From Paraburkholderia dilworthii (lineage in GTDB: Bacteria; Pseudomonadota; Gammaproteobacteria; Burkholderiales; Burkholderiaceae): a stretch of 60,571 nt of DNA. The stretch spans positions 8,890 to 69,460 of the forward strand of contig NZ_AWZT01000021.1 in the NCBI RefSeq assembly GCF_000472525.1. The letters run 5' to 3'. A program made the position numbers and the translations under genes. The number at the start of each line of letters is the position of its first letter. Position 1 is the first letter of the stretch. Below are positions 24,773 through 32,535 of the stretch, piece by piece. A model generated the notes under the pieces. That model did not search any database, was not told where the DNA came from, and saw only the letters and a program-made list of their open reading frames with translations.

Positions 24773-26101
24773 TCAGGCAGCCACGGTTTCTGCAGCCGCC
24801 GCGGCGCCCGCATGACCGCCAACAAGACAATGCTTGTGAGCGACGTGATATTCGAACTCGTCCCAGTAGTGCTTGAGCATGCCGCGAACCGGCATGGCCG
24901 CTGCATCGCCGAGCGCGCAAATCGTGCGGCCCATGATGTTTTCCGCAACGGAGTTCAGCAGATCGAGATCTTCCGGACGGCCAAGGCCGTGCTCGATACG
25001 ATGCACGACGCGGTACAGCCAGCCCGTGCCCTCACGGCAAGGCGTGCATTGACCACACGATTCTTCGTAATAGAAGTACGACAAACGCAGCAGCGAACGC
25101 ACCATGCAGCGCGTCTCGTCCATGACGATGACCGCGCCGGAGCCGAGCATCGAGCCGGCCTTTGCGATCGAGTCGTAGTCGAGGTCGGTCTGCATCATGA
25201 TATCGCCCGGGATAACCGGCGCCGACGAGCCGCCAGGAATCACAGCCTTGATCTTCCGGCCGCCGCGCATACCGCCGGCGAGTTCCATTAGCGTGGCGAA
25301 CGGCGTGCCGAGTGGAACCTCGTAGTTGCCCGGACGTTCGACGTCACCCGAAATCGAGAAAATCTTCGTGCCGCCGTTGTTCGGCTTGCCGATTTCGAGG
25401 TAGTTCTGCGGACCGATTGCAAGCAGGAACGGCACCGCCGCAAACGTCTCGGTGTTGTTGATCGTGGTCGGCTTGCCGTACACGCCAAAGCTCGCCGGGA
25501 ACGGCGGCTTGAAGCGCGGCTGACCCTTCTTGCCTTCCAGCGATTCGAGCAGCGCGGTTTCTTCGCCACAGATGTAGGCGCCGTAACCGTGGTGCGCATG
25601 CAGTTCGAACGAGAAGCCCGAACCCATGATGTTCTCGCCGAGGAAGCCGGCGCGGCGAGCTTCGTCCAACGCTTCTTCGAAGCGTTTGTAAACTTCCCAG
25701 ATTTCGCCGTGGATGTAGTTGTAGCCGACCGTGATGCCCATCGCGTACGCGCCGATGGCCATGCCTTCGATCAGCGAGTGCGGATTGAAACGCAGGATGT
25801 CGCGGTCTTTGAACGTCCCCGGCTCGCCTTCGTCCGAATTGCAGACGAGGTACTTCTGCCCCGGGAACTGACGCGGCATGAAGCTCCACTTCAAACCGGT
25901 CGGGAAGCCGGCGCCGCCACGGCCGCGCAGACCCGACGCCTTGACGTCGGCAATCACCTGCTCGGGCGGAATTTTTTCTTCCAGAATGCGGCGCAGCTGG
26001 GCGTAACCGCCGCGCGCCACATAGTCTTCGAGATGCCAGTTGTCGCCGTTCAGCCCAGCGAGAATCAGCGGTTTGATGTGACGATCGTGTAAAGACGTCA
26101 T
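24773..26101 (-). CDS. nuoF: NADH-quinone oxidoreductase subunit F
   Basis: NADH-binding flavoprotein subunit, 442 residues, with FMN and the [4Fe-4S] cluster N3. The nucleotide/FMN loops GLRGRGGAGFPTGLKW and CNSDEGEPGTFKDRDIL and the ESCGQCTPCREGTGW cluster ligands (with the last Cys in TICALGDAAAMP) are all present. The ATG overlaps the nuoE stop by four bases (ATGA), which sets the start; the upstream open frame lies within nuoE. The C-terminal tail is Ala-rich. Confidence 0.97.
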   Translation of the reverse strand: MTSLHDRHIKPLILAGLNGDNWHLEDYVARGGYAQLRRILEEKIPPEQVIADVKASGLRGRGGAGFPTGLKWSFMPRQFPGQKYLVCNSDEGEPGTFKDRDILRFNPHSLIEGMAIGAYAMGITVGYNYIHGEIWEVYKRFEEALDEARRAGFLGENIMGSGFSFELHAHHGYGAYICGEETALLESLEGKKGQPRFKPPFPASFGVYGKPTTINNTETFAAVPFLLAIGPQNYLEIGKPNNGGTKIFSISGDVERPGNYEVPLGTPFATLMELAGGMRGGRKIKAVIPGGSSAPVIPGDIMMQTDLDYDSIAKAGSMLGSGAVIVMDETRCMVRSLLRLSYFYYEESCGQCTPCREGTGWLYRVVHRIEHGLGRPEDLDLLNSVAENIMGRTICALGDAAAMPVRGMLKHYWDEFEYHVAHKHCLVGGHAGAAAAAETVAA

Positions 26102-26583
26102 TTCGAAAGTTCCTCGAGCAGCTGGTCGATCTTCTCGCGGCTCATGAAGCTGCACATGCGATGGTTGTTCACCAGCATCACCGGCGCGTCGCCGCACGAA
26201 CCCATGCATTCGCCTTCTTTCAAGGTGAATTTGCCGTCGGCCGTGGTTTCGCCGAAGTCGATGCCGAGCTTCTGCTTCAGATATTCAGCGGCGCTGTCGG
26301 AGCCGCCGTCCGGGCCGAGTTGACACGGCAGGTTCGTGCAGAGCGTGATCTTGTGCTTGCCGACCGGCGACGTCTCGTACATCGTGTAGAAGGTTGCCAC
26401 CTCCTGCACGGCGACTGCCGGCATGCCGAGATAGTCCGCGACGAACTGCATGAGTTCGGGCGACAGCCAGCCATGCTCTTCCTGAGCAGTGGCCAACGCC
26501 GACATCACGGCGGACTGTTTCTGATCGGCAGGGTACTTCGCGATCGCACGATCGATTTCTTTCAGGCCTTCAGCTGAGATCAT
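26098..26583 (-). CDS. nuoE: NADH-quinone oxidoreductase subunit E
   Basis: Thioredoxin-like [2Fe-2S] (N1a) subunit of the NADH-oxidising module, 161 residues. Ligands are in CTNLPC and CMGSC, the Cx4C and Cx3C pattern of the family. The helical N-terminal bundle (EGLKEIDRAIAKYPADQK) precedes it. I choose ATG 26583 (MISAEGL); a TTG 21 bases earlier would add seven residues but sits too close to its purine-rich stretch. Coupled to nuoF by overlap. Confidence 0.95.
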   Translation of the reverse strand: MISAEGLKEIDRAIAKYPADQKQSAVMSALATAQEEHGWLSPELMQFVADYLGMPAVAVQEVATFYTMYETSPVGKHKITLCTNLPCQLGPDGGSDSAAEYLKQKLGIDFGETTADGKFTLKEGECMGSCGDAPVMLVNNHRMCSFMSREKIDQLLEELSK

Positions 26584-26713
26584 TTTCAGACACGACTCTT
26601 TCAATTCCTACCGAACGAAAACCTGTCGCTCACTTCGTGCTGCGACAGACCCGGCGTTCCTTTGCTTGACGCGCGCCGCGGTACGACCCGAGACGCGCGC
26701 GAATGATTACGTC

Positions 26714-27967
26714 CTAGCGATCTACCTCGCCGAACACGATGTCCTGCGTGCCGATGATCGTCACCGCGTCAGCGATCATGTGACCGCGCGCCATTTCGTC
26801 GAGCGCGGACAGATGCGCATAGCCCGGCGCACGAATCTTGAGGCGGTACGGCTTGTTCGCGCCGTCTGAAATCAGGTAGATGCCGAACTCGCCCTTCGGA
26901 TGCTCGACGGCGGCATAAGCCTCGCCTTCCGGCACATGGAAGCCTTCCGTAAACAGCTTGAAGTGGTGAATCAGTTCTTCCATGTTCGACTTCATGCCCA
27001 CGCGCGACGGCGGAGCAACCTTGTGATTGTCGATCATCACAGGGCCTGGATTCTTGCGCAGCCACTCAATGCACTGTTTCACGATTCGCGTGGACTGGCG
27101 CATTTCTTCCACGCGAACCAGATAGCGGTCGTAGCAGTCGCCGTTCACGCCGACCGGAATGTCGAAATCGAGCTTCTCGTAGACTTCATACGGCTGCTTC
27201 TTGCGCAAATCCCATTCGATGCCCGAGCCGCGCAGCATTGCGCCGGACATACCCATTTGCAGAGCGCGCTCGGGGCTGACCACGCCAATGCCGACCAGAC
27301 GCTGTTTCCAGATCCGGTTGTCGGTGAGCAGCGTTTCGTATTCGTCGACGCACTTCGGAAAACGCGTGAAGAAATCGTCGATGAAGTCGAGCAACGAACC
27401 CTGACGGTTCTCGTTCATCCTCGACAATGCCTTCGCATTGCGAATCTTCGACGCCTTGTACTGCGGCATTGCGTCAGGCAGATCGCGATAGACGCCGCCC
27501 GGACGATAGTACGCCGCATGCATCCGTGCGCCTGACACGGCTTCGTACACGTCCATCAGGTCTTCGCGCTCGCGGAACGCGTATAGAAACACCGCCATTG
27601 CGCCAACGTCGAGCGCGTGCGCGCCGATCCACATCAGGTGGTTCAGCACACGCGTGACTTCGTCGAACATTACGCGGATGTATTGCGCGCGAACCGGCAC
27701 GTCGATGCCGAGCAGCTTTTCGATTGCCATCACGTAGCCGTGCTCGTTGACCATCATCGACACGTAGTCGAGACGGTCCATGTACGGCACGGACTGGATA
27801 AACGTTTTGGTTTCAGCGAGCTTTTCAGTCGCGCGATGCAACAGGCCGATGTGCGGATCGGCGCGCTGGATGACTTCGCCGTCGAGCTCCAGCACGAGAC
27901 GCAGCACACCGTGCGCGGCCGGGTGTTGAGGTCCGAAGTTGAGCGTGTAGTTCTTGATCTCTGCCAT
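26714..27967 (-). CDS. nuoD: NADH-quinone oxidoreductase subunit D
   Basis: 49-kDa-type subunit of the connecting module, forming the quinone site with NuoB and NuoH. 417 residues, full length. Seen are NFGPQHPAAHGVLRLVLELD with the quinone-binding His, HIGLLHRATEKLAE, YVSMMVNEHGYVMAIEKLLG, and the C-terminal PSDGANKPYR-like DGANKPYRLKIRAPG ending in DIVFGEVDR. Separate from nuoC, unlike the enteric NuoCD fusion. It begins 9 bases after the nuoC stop. Confidence 0.97.
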   Translation of the reverse strand: MAEIKNYTLNFGPQHPAAHGVLRLVLELDGEVIQRADPHIGLLHRATEKLAETKTFIQSVPYMDRLDYVSMMVNEHGYVMAIEKLLGIDVPVRAQYIRVMFDEVTRVLNHLMWIGAHALDVGAMAVFLYAFREREDLMDVYEAVSGARMHAAYYRPGGVYRDLPDAMPQYKASKIRNAKALSRMNENRQGSLLDFIDDFFTRFPKCVDEYETLLTDNRIWKQRLVGIGVVSPERALQMGMSGAMLRGSGIEWDLRKKQPYEVYEKLDFDIPVGVNGDCYDRYLVRVEEMRQSTRIVKQCIEWLRKNPGPVMIDNHKVAPPSRVGMKSNMEELIHHFKLFTEGFHVPEGEAYAAVEHPKGEFGIYLISDGANKPYRLKIRAPGYAHLSALDEMARGHMIADAVTIIGTQDIVFGEVDR

Positions 27968-27976
27968 GGCGTTCTC

Positions 27977-28579
27977 TTAGTGTTTCAGACCGCCATAGCG
28001 ATCTTCGCGGATCACGCGCGGCGTGATTTCCCGCGGCTCGATCGTCACAGGCTGATAGACGACGCGCTTCTCTTCCGGGTCGTAACGCATTTCGACGTAG
28101 CCGGAGACAGGGAAATCCTTACGGAACGGATGACCAATGAAACCGTAGTCGGTCAGAATGCGGCGCAGGTCCGGATGGCCTTCGAAGACAATGCCGTACA
28201 GGTCGAACGCTTCGCGCTCGTACCAGTTGGCTGAGTTCCACACGTCGACGACGGACGGCAGGATCGGCAACTCGTCGTCAGGGGCAAAAACACGAAGCCG
28301 CAGACGCCAGTTGTTCTGGACCGACAGCAAGTGTAGAACAGCCGCGAAACGCGGACCGTCATAAGCGCCGTCAGCATAAGTTTGATAATCGACGCCGCAC
28401 AGGTCCATCATCTGTTCGAAACCGAGCGAGCGGTCGTCGCGCAGACGCGTTGCCACGTTGAGGTAGTCGCTTGCTTTCACGACGATCGTCAACTCACCGA
28501 TTGCCTCGGTAGTGCTCAGCAGGAGGCCGCCAAAGGCCGCCTCGAGGTTCGCTTTCAGGGTCTCGAGTTTGCTTGCCAT
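27977..28579 (-). CDS. nuoC: NADH-quinone oxidoreductase subunit C
   Basis: 30-kDa-type peripheral subunit, 200 residues. The family signature ANWYEREAFDLYGIVFEGHPDL-region is present (read as NWYEREAFDLYGIVFEGH), followed by RRILTDYGFIGHPFRKDFP and a C-terminal EMRYDPEEKRVVYQP. I start at ATG 28579 (MASKLETLKANL), 20 bases after nuoB. The longer open frame upstream would overlap nuoB. Confidence 0.97.
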   Translation of the reverse strand: MASKLETLKANLEAAFGGLLLSTTEAIGELTIVVKASDYLNVATRLRDDRSLGFEQMMDLCGVDYQTYADGAYDGPRFAAVLHLLSVQNNWRLRLRVFAPDDELPILPSVVDVWNSANWYEREAFDLYGIVFEGHPDLRRILTDYGFIGHPFRKDFPVSGYVEMRYDPEEKRVVYQPVTIEPREITPRVIREDRYGGLKH

Positions 28580-28599
28580 ATTGTGGGAGAGGCGTTGCC

Positions 28600-29079
28600 T
28601 TATTGACGGGCGATTGTGTTGGTGCGGCGAATCTTGGCCTGCAACTGGATCACGCCGTAAACCAGCGCTTCCGCTGTCGGCGGGCAGCCCGGCACATAGA
28701 CGTCGACCGGCACGATGCGATCGCAACCACGCACCACCGAATACGAGTAGTGGTAATAGCCGCCGCCGTTCGCGCACGAACCCATCGAAATCACCCAGCG
28801 CGGCTCGGCCATCTGGTCGTACACCTTGCGCAGAGCCGGCGCCATTTTGTTGCACAGCGTGCCAGCGACGATCATCACATCCGACTGACGCGGACTCGGA
28901 CGAAACACGACGCCAAAACGGTCAAGGTCATACCGGGCAGCGCCCGCATGCATCATCTCGACCGCGCAGCATGCAAGACCGAACGTCATCGGCCACAAGG
29001 AGCCGGTACGCGTCCAGTTGATCAGTTTGTCAGCCGTGGTGGTGACAAACCCTTCCTTCAAGACCCCTTCGATACTCAT
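28600..29079 (-). CDS. nuoB: NADH-quinone oxidoreductase subunit B
   Basis: Carries the terminal [4Fe-4S] cluster N2 next to quinone. 159 residues. All ligands are visible: the adjacent pair in [10 protein letters not shown], then [13 protein letters not shown] and [14 protein letters not shown]. The start ATG at 29079 ([11 protein letters not shown]) matches homologues; the in-frame codons upstream are not conserved. 63 bases follow nuoA. Confidence 0.97.
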
Positions 29080-29142
29080 TTGCTTTCCACTCCAGACGGG
29101 GCGGCAAGCCTTGGCCACCCACGCAAACCGGCGATTAAACCA

Positions 29143-29502
29143 TCATTCCCAGTCGAGGCCGCCCTTCTTCCAGATATAGGCGAAGCCCAGCAGGAATTCG
29201 AGCAGGAAAATCATCATCGCCATGAAGCCAGGCCAGCCGATGTCGCGCAGGGCGACGCCCCACGGGAACAGGAACGCGGTTTCAAGATCGAAAATGATGA
29301 AGAGAATGGCGACGAGGTAATAGCGCACGTCGAACTTCATGCGCGCATCTTCGAATGCTTCGAAGCCGCACTCGTACGGTGCGTTCTTCTCGGTGTCGGG
29401 CTTGTTGGGACCGAGGATCTTGCCGATACTGACCAGTGCTACGCCTAAACCGGTGCCCACAACGAGGAACAACAAGACGGGGAAATAGGCTGCGAGGTTC
29501 AA
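29143..29502 (-). CDS. nuoA: NADH-quinone oxidoreductase subunit A, TTG start
   Basis: Three-helix membrane subunit, first gene of the operon. 119 residues from TTG 29502. Family motifs: LGPNKPDTEKNAPYECGFEAF with the quinone-site loop Cys, FDVRYYLVAILFIIFDLETAF with membrane acids, and FAYIWKKGGLDWE at the end. No ATG lies at the expected place. TTG 29502 gives the usual N terminus (LNLAAYFPVLL, read as Met) and has GAGGA six bases ahead, so I prefer it to the upstream in-frame ATG at 29544, which would add 14 residues. Confidence 0.95.
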   Translation of the reverse strand: MNLAAYFPVLLFLVVGTGLGVALVSIGKILGPNKPDTEKNAPYECGFEAFEDARMKFDVRYYLVAILFIIFDLETAFLFPWGVALRDIGWPGFMAMMIFLLEFLLGFAYIWKKGGLDWE

Positions 29503-29539
29503 GACTATCCTCAATCGGTTGGTTCTGAGTGCCGTCAGG

Positions 29540-29548
29540 AGCATAGCA
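29540..29548 (-). promoter_or_regulatory. Possible extended -10 promoter for the nuo operon
   Basis: Extended -10 TGCTATGCT on the minus strand, about 38 bases ahead of the nuoA start, between the tRNA terminator and nuoA. No convincing -35, hence low confidence. Confidence 0.35.
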
Positions 29549-29617
29549 CCCCTGACGCGAAATCACTTCTGAGACGTACATGCCACGGATTCAGCGCAAT
29601 CCGCGCGCCAGAAGTGA

Positions 29618-29652
29618 AAATGCCAGCCGAAGCGAAGCAAGCGGCTGGCATT
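29618..29652 (-). terminator. Terminator between tRNA-Leu and nuoA
   Basis: Perfect 10-bp stem ATGCCAGCCG / CGGCTGGCAT with a 12-base loop, followed on the minus strand by a short T-run (TTTTC). It should end the tpiA-secG-tRNA transcript before nuoA. Confidence 0.75.
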
Positions 29653-29662
29653 AGATAACATT

Positions 29663-29747
29663 TGGTGCCGACGGCGAGACTCGAACTCGCACAGCTTTCG
29701 CCACTACCCCCTCAAGATAGCGTGTCTACCAATTTCACCACGTCGGC
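29663..29747 (-). tRNA. tRNA-Leu (anticodon GAG), CCA encoded
   Basis: 85-nt gene folding as a class II tRNA. The acceptor stem is GCCGACG/CGTCGGC with discriminator A and an encoded CCA. The anticodon arm CTATC-TTGAGGG-GGTAG gives GAG. The long variable arm follows, and the T arm contains GTTCGAGTC. It decodes CUC/CUU leucine codons. Confidence 0.97.
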
Positions 29748-29803
29748 ACTATATGCAATCCGGGAAAACAACTTATAAAACCCGCGAATCGCTTCAAGAC
29801 ATA

Positions 29804-29832
29804 GATTGTAACTGCTCTAAACAGTTTGTTCA
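29804..29832 (-). promoter_or_regulatory. Sigma-70 promoter of tRNA-Leu
   Basis: TTGAAC (29832-29827) and TACAAT (29809-29804) with an exact 17-base spacer. It lies 57 bases before the mature tRNA 5' end, downstream of secG. Confidence 0.8.
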
Positions 29833-29859
29833 ACGCACAAAAGCACTTTCTACGAAAAT

Positions 29860-30237
29860 TTATTTCGGTACGTCGGTCGCCGGCGCGGACGCAGCCGAGG
29901 CGGCCAGCGCGGCCGAAGCGCCTGCCGGCGAGGAAGCGGCCGAAGCTGCAACGGGTGCCGTAACGGCCGCACCGAGCACGCCCGCAGAAGGCTTTGCGCG
30001 ATACGCGCCGAGATATGTGAGTGTCAGCGTGGTTACAAAAAACACCGCAGCGAGCACTGCGGTTGTGCGCGACAAAAAGTTTGCCGAGCCGGTGGCGCCG
30101 AACAGGCTGCCCGATGCTCCGCTGCCAAAAGCTGCGCCCATATCGGCGCCTTTGCCGTGCTGCAGCAAGACGAGGCCGATGACCCCGAGCGCCGACAACA
30201 GCTGAACGACGATAATCAATGTTTTCAAATACAGCAT
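29860..30237 (-). CDS. secG: Protein-export membrane protein SecG
   Basis: Accessory subunit of the SecYEG translocon, 125 residues. Two membrane helices (LKTLIIVVQLLSALGVIGLVL and the TAVLAAVFFVTTLTLTYLG stretch) flank the conserved loop LLQHGKGADMGAAFGSGASGS-region (seen as HGKGADMGAAFGSG) and NFLSRTTAVLA. The C-terminal 40 residues are an Ala/Ser/Pro-rich tail, which often varies in betaproteobacteria. ATG 30237 has AGGTGAG at good distance; a GTG nine bases earlier is possible. Confidence 0.95.
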   Translation of the reverse strand: MLYLKTLIIVVQLLSALGVIGLVLLQHGKGADMGAAFGSGASGSLFGATGSANFLSRTTAVLAAVFFVTTLTLTYLGAYRAKPSAGVLGAAVTAPVAASAASSPAGASAALAASAASAPATDVPK

Positions 30238-30315
30238 TACACTCACCTGAGTCTTATTTAGCCGAGACCCGCGGTCTGCGAGGCTCGGGATGGGTCATCC
30301 TCGACGAGGCGCTGC

Positions 30316-31095
30316 TTAACTTGCGACTGCGGTTGCAGCCGCCGCCTTGCAGATCGCCAGAAAGTCCTGGTCCTTCAACGACGCGCCGCCGATCAGGCCG
30401 CCGTCGATATCCTGCTGGCGGAACAACTCTTCCGCGTTGTCCGGCTTGACGCTGCCGCCGTACAACAGCGGTACATCCGCGACGCCGGCGCCCTTAGCCG
30501 TGAGACGGGAACGCAAGAACGCATGCACCGCCTGCGCCTGCTGCGAGCTTGCACTCCTGCCGGTGCCGATCGCCCAGACAGGCTCGTACGCAACAACAAT
30601 ACGCGCCGCTTCTTCAGCCGACAATCTCGCCAGCACTTCGTCCAGCTGCGCGCCGACCACCTCCTGGGTGGACCCGGCTTCGCGCTCCTCGAGCGTTTCG
30701 CCGACGCATACGATTGGCGTCAATCCCGCCTCAAGCGCACGCTGCGTCTTGACCGCGACCAACTCGGCGCTTTCGCGATGATAGGCGCGCCGCTCCGAAT
30801 GGCCGACGATGGCAAACGTGGCACCAAAATCCGCCGCCATTTGTGCCGCCACTTCACCGGTATAGGCGCCGTGCGTGAAAGCCGAGACGTCCTGCGCGCC
30901 CCATACTACCCGGCTGCCATCCAGCAACGACTGCGCTTGCGCGAGATACGGGCTCGGCACACATACACCCACGCGCACCTCGGCCGGCAGTTCGCCTGCG
31001 CCTTTCGCCACGGCTTGCAGCAGCCCCGTGTTGTCGGCGAGACACCCGTGCATCTTCCAGTTACCCACTACCAGTTTGGCTCGTTGTGTCGACAT
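30316..31095 (-). CDS. tpiA: Triosephosphate isomerase
   Basis: Glycolytic/gluconeogenic interconversion of dihydroxyacetone phosphate and glyceraldehyde 3-phosphate. 259 residues, TIM barrel. Catalytic residues are clear: Asn and Lys in VGNWKMHG, His in IVGHSERRAYH, Glu in VAYEPVWAIGTG, and the phosphate loop YGGSVKPDNAEEL. Start ATG 31095 (MSTQRAKLVVGNWK). It heads the tpiA-secG-tRNA transcript behind a strong promoter. Confidence 0.97.
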   Translation of the reverse strand: MSTQRAKLVVGNWKMHGCLADNTGLLQAVAKGAGELPAEVRVGVCVPSPYLAQAQSLLDGSRVVWGAQDVSAFTHGAYTGEVAAQMAADFGATFAIVGHSERRAYHRESAELVAVKTQRALEAGLTPIVCVGETLEEREAGSTQEVVGAQLDEVLARLSAEEAARIVVAYEPVWAIGTGRSASSQQAQAVHAFLRSRLTAKGAGVADVPLLYGGSVKPDNAEELFRQQDIDGGLIGGASLKDQDFLAICKAAAATAVAS

Positions 31096-31212
31096 CGTCT
31101 CGTCTTGCCCCTTGTCGTCTGCTTGTCCTGCTTGCTTTCCTGCTTTGGTGGCGGGCTTTATTTGCGCTTACAGTCCGCCTTTCGGATTCATGCAGCGTGC
31201 GCAAAACGCGCA

Positions 31213-31241
31213 ATTTTACTGCGTGGGGGAGATCGGGTCAA
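31213..31241 (-). promoter_or_regulatory. Sigma-70 promoter of tpiA
   Basis: TTGACC (31241-31236) and TAAAAT (31218-31213), spacer exactly 17. The start site would be near 31206, giving a leader of about 110 nt to tpiA. It lies in the 183-base gap after the quinone oxidoreductase. Confidence 0.75.
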
Positions 31242-31280
31242 ACAACCATACGCACACCGAACCCCGCTCAGGAGCCTGCA

Positions 31281-32297
31281 TCAAGCGTCCTGACCCCAGT
31301 TCAGCACGATTTTGCCGACGTGCGTGCTGCTTTCCATCAGCGCATGCGCGTCCGCGGCTTGCGCGGCAGGAAACACGCGATGCACCACCGGCTTGATCCG
31401 ACCGCCTTCGAGATGCGGCCACACTTGCTCCTTCAACTGAGCGGCAATCTTCGCCTTGAACTCTACCGGCCGCGGTCGCAGCGTCGAACCGGTCACTGTC
31501 AAACGGCGGCGCAGCACCTCGTTCAGATTCAATTCCGCTTTCGCGCCGCCCAACAGCGCGATCAGCACGATGCGCCCGCCGTCGGCGAGCGCCGTCAGTT
31601 CGCGCGACACGTAACTGCCCGCCACCATGTCCAGAACCACATCGACGCCACGGTCGTTAGTGAGCGACTTGATGACTTCGACGAAATCTTCCGTCTTGTA
31701 GTTAATCGCGCGCTCGGCGCCCAACGCTTCGCACGCGCGACACTTCTCGTCCGAGCCGGCGGTTGCGAACACGCGGAAACCCAGTGCGTGCGCAATCTGG
31801 ATTGCCGTGACGCCAATACCGCTCGAGCCGCCCTGCACCAGCAACGTTTCGTTCTGCCCGCCCTCGCCCTTGCCGAGTTGCGCGCGATCGAACACATTGC
31901 TCCAGACCGTAAAAAAGGTCTCCGGCAGCGAGGCCGCTTCGACATCCGACAGACCGTTGGGCACCGGCAGGCATTGCAGCAGTGGCGCCGTCGCGTACTC
32001 GGCGTAGCCGCCGCCCGCCAGCAACGCACACACGCGATCGCCAATTTTCAGGCCGAACGGATTGTTCTTCCCGTCGACGTCGCCGCCGACGATCTCGCCC
32101 GCCACTTCCAGCCCCGGCAGGTCGGACGCGCCCGGAGGCGGCGCATAGGCGCCCTTGCGCTGAAACACGTCTGGCCGGTTGATACCCGAAGCCGCCACCT
32201 TGATCAGCACCTCACCCGCTTTCGGCTGCGGCGTAGGCCGCTCCGCAAGCTTAAGGACTTCCGGTGCTCCGAATTCCGTGATTTCGATCGCTTTCAT
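31281..32297 (-). CDS. NAD(P)H quinone oxidoreductase, PIG3/zeta-crystallin type
   Basis: Medium-chain dehydrogenase/reductase lacking zinc, 338 residues, cytosolic NADPH:quinone reductase of the PIG3-like group. GroES-like N-domain: MKAIEITEFGAPEVL and VAASGINRPDVFQRKGAY. Nucleotide-binding motif: VQGGSSGIGVTAIQIAHALG, then VFATAGSDEKCRACEALGA. The end is PVVHRVFPAAQAADAHALME. ATG 32297 has GGAG 10 bases upstream; a TTG 15 bases earlier is in frame but less likely. Same strand as tpiA, but separated from it by the tpiA promoter. Confidence 0.92.
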   Translation of the reverse strand: MKAIEITEFGAPEVLKLAERPTPQPKAGEVLIKVAASGINRPDVFQRKGAYAPPPGASDLPGLEVAGEIVGGDVDGKNNPFGLKIGDRVCALLAGGGYAEYATAPLLQCLPVPNGLSDVEAASLPETFFTVWSNVFDRAQLGKGEGGQNETLLVQGGSSGIGVTAIQIAHALGFRVFATAGSDEKCRACEALGAERAINYKTEDFVEVIKSLTNDRGVDVVLDMVAGSYVSRELTALADGGRIVLIALLGGAKAELNLNEVLRRRLTVTGSTLRPRPVEFKAKIAAQLKEQVWPHLEGGRIKPVVHRVFPAAQAADAHALMESSTHVGKIVLNWGQDA

Positions 32298-32485
32298 CTG
32301 CGTCAACTCCAAGATTGGATTGCGTTGCGTACCCGCGTTCGTCCGCGTTCACCTGCATTGTCGCTGCATCCCGGCAATCAGGCACGAGTCGCGCGGACTG
32401 CAAATAAAACCGCTGCATGAAAGCAGATTACCGCTTGCCAGAGTCTGCATCCATCTGCAACGCAATCCACCCTGAACCCATCATG

Positions 32486-32521
32486 AAAAACGGCCGGCGC
32501 GCGTACGCGCTGCCGGCCGTT
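32486..32521 (-). terminator. Terminator after pnp
   Basis: Stem ACGGCCGGC / GCCGGCCGT enclosing a second self-complementary GCGCGTACGCGC, followed on the minus strand by TTTTTC. It lies 15-50 bases past the pnp stop. Confidence 0.85.
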
Positions 32522-32535
32522 GTGCCGCTACCGCT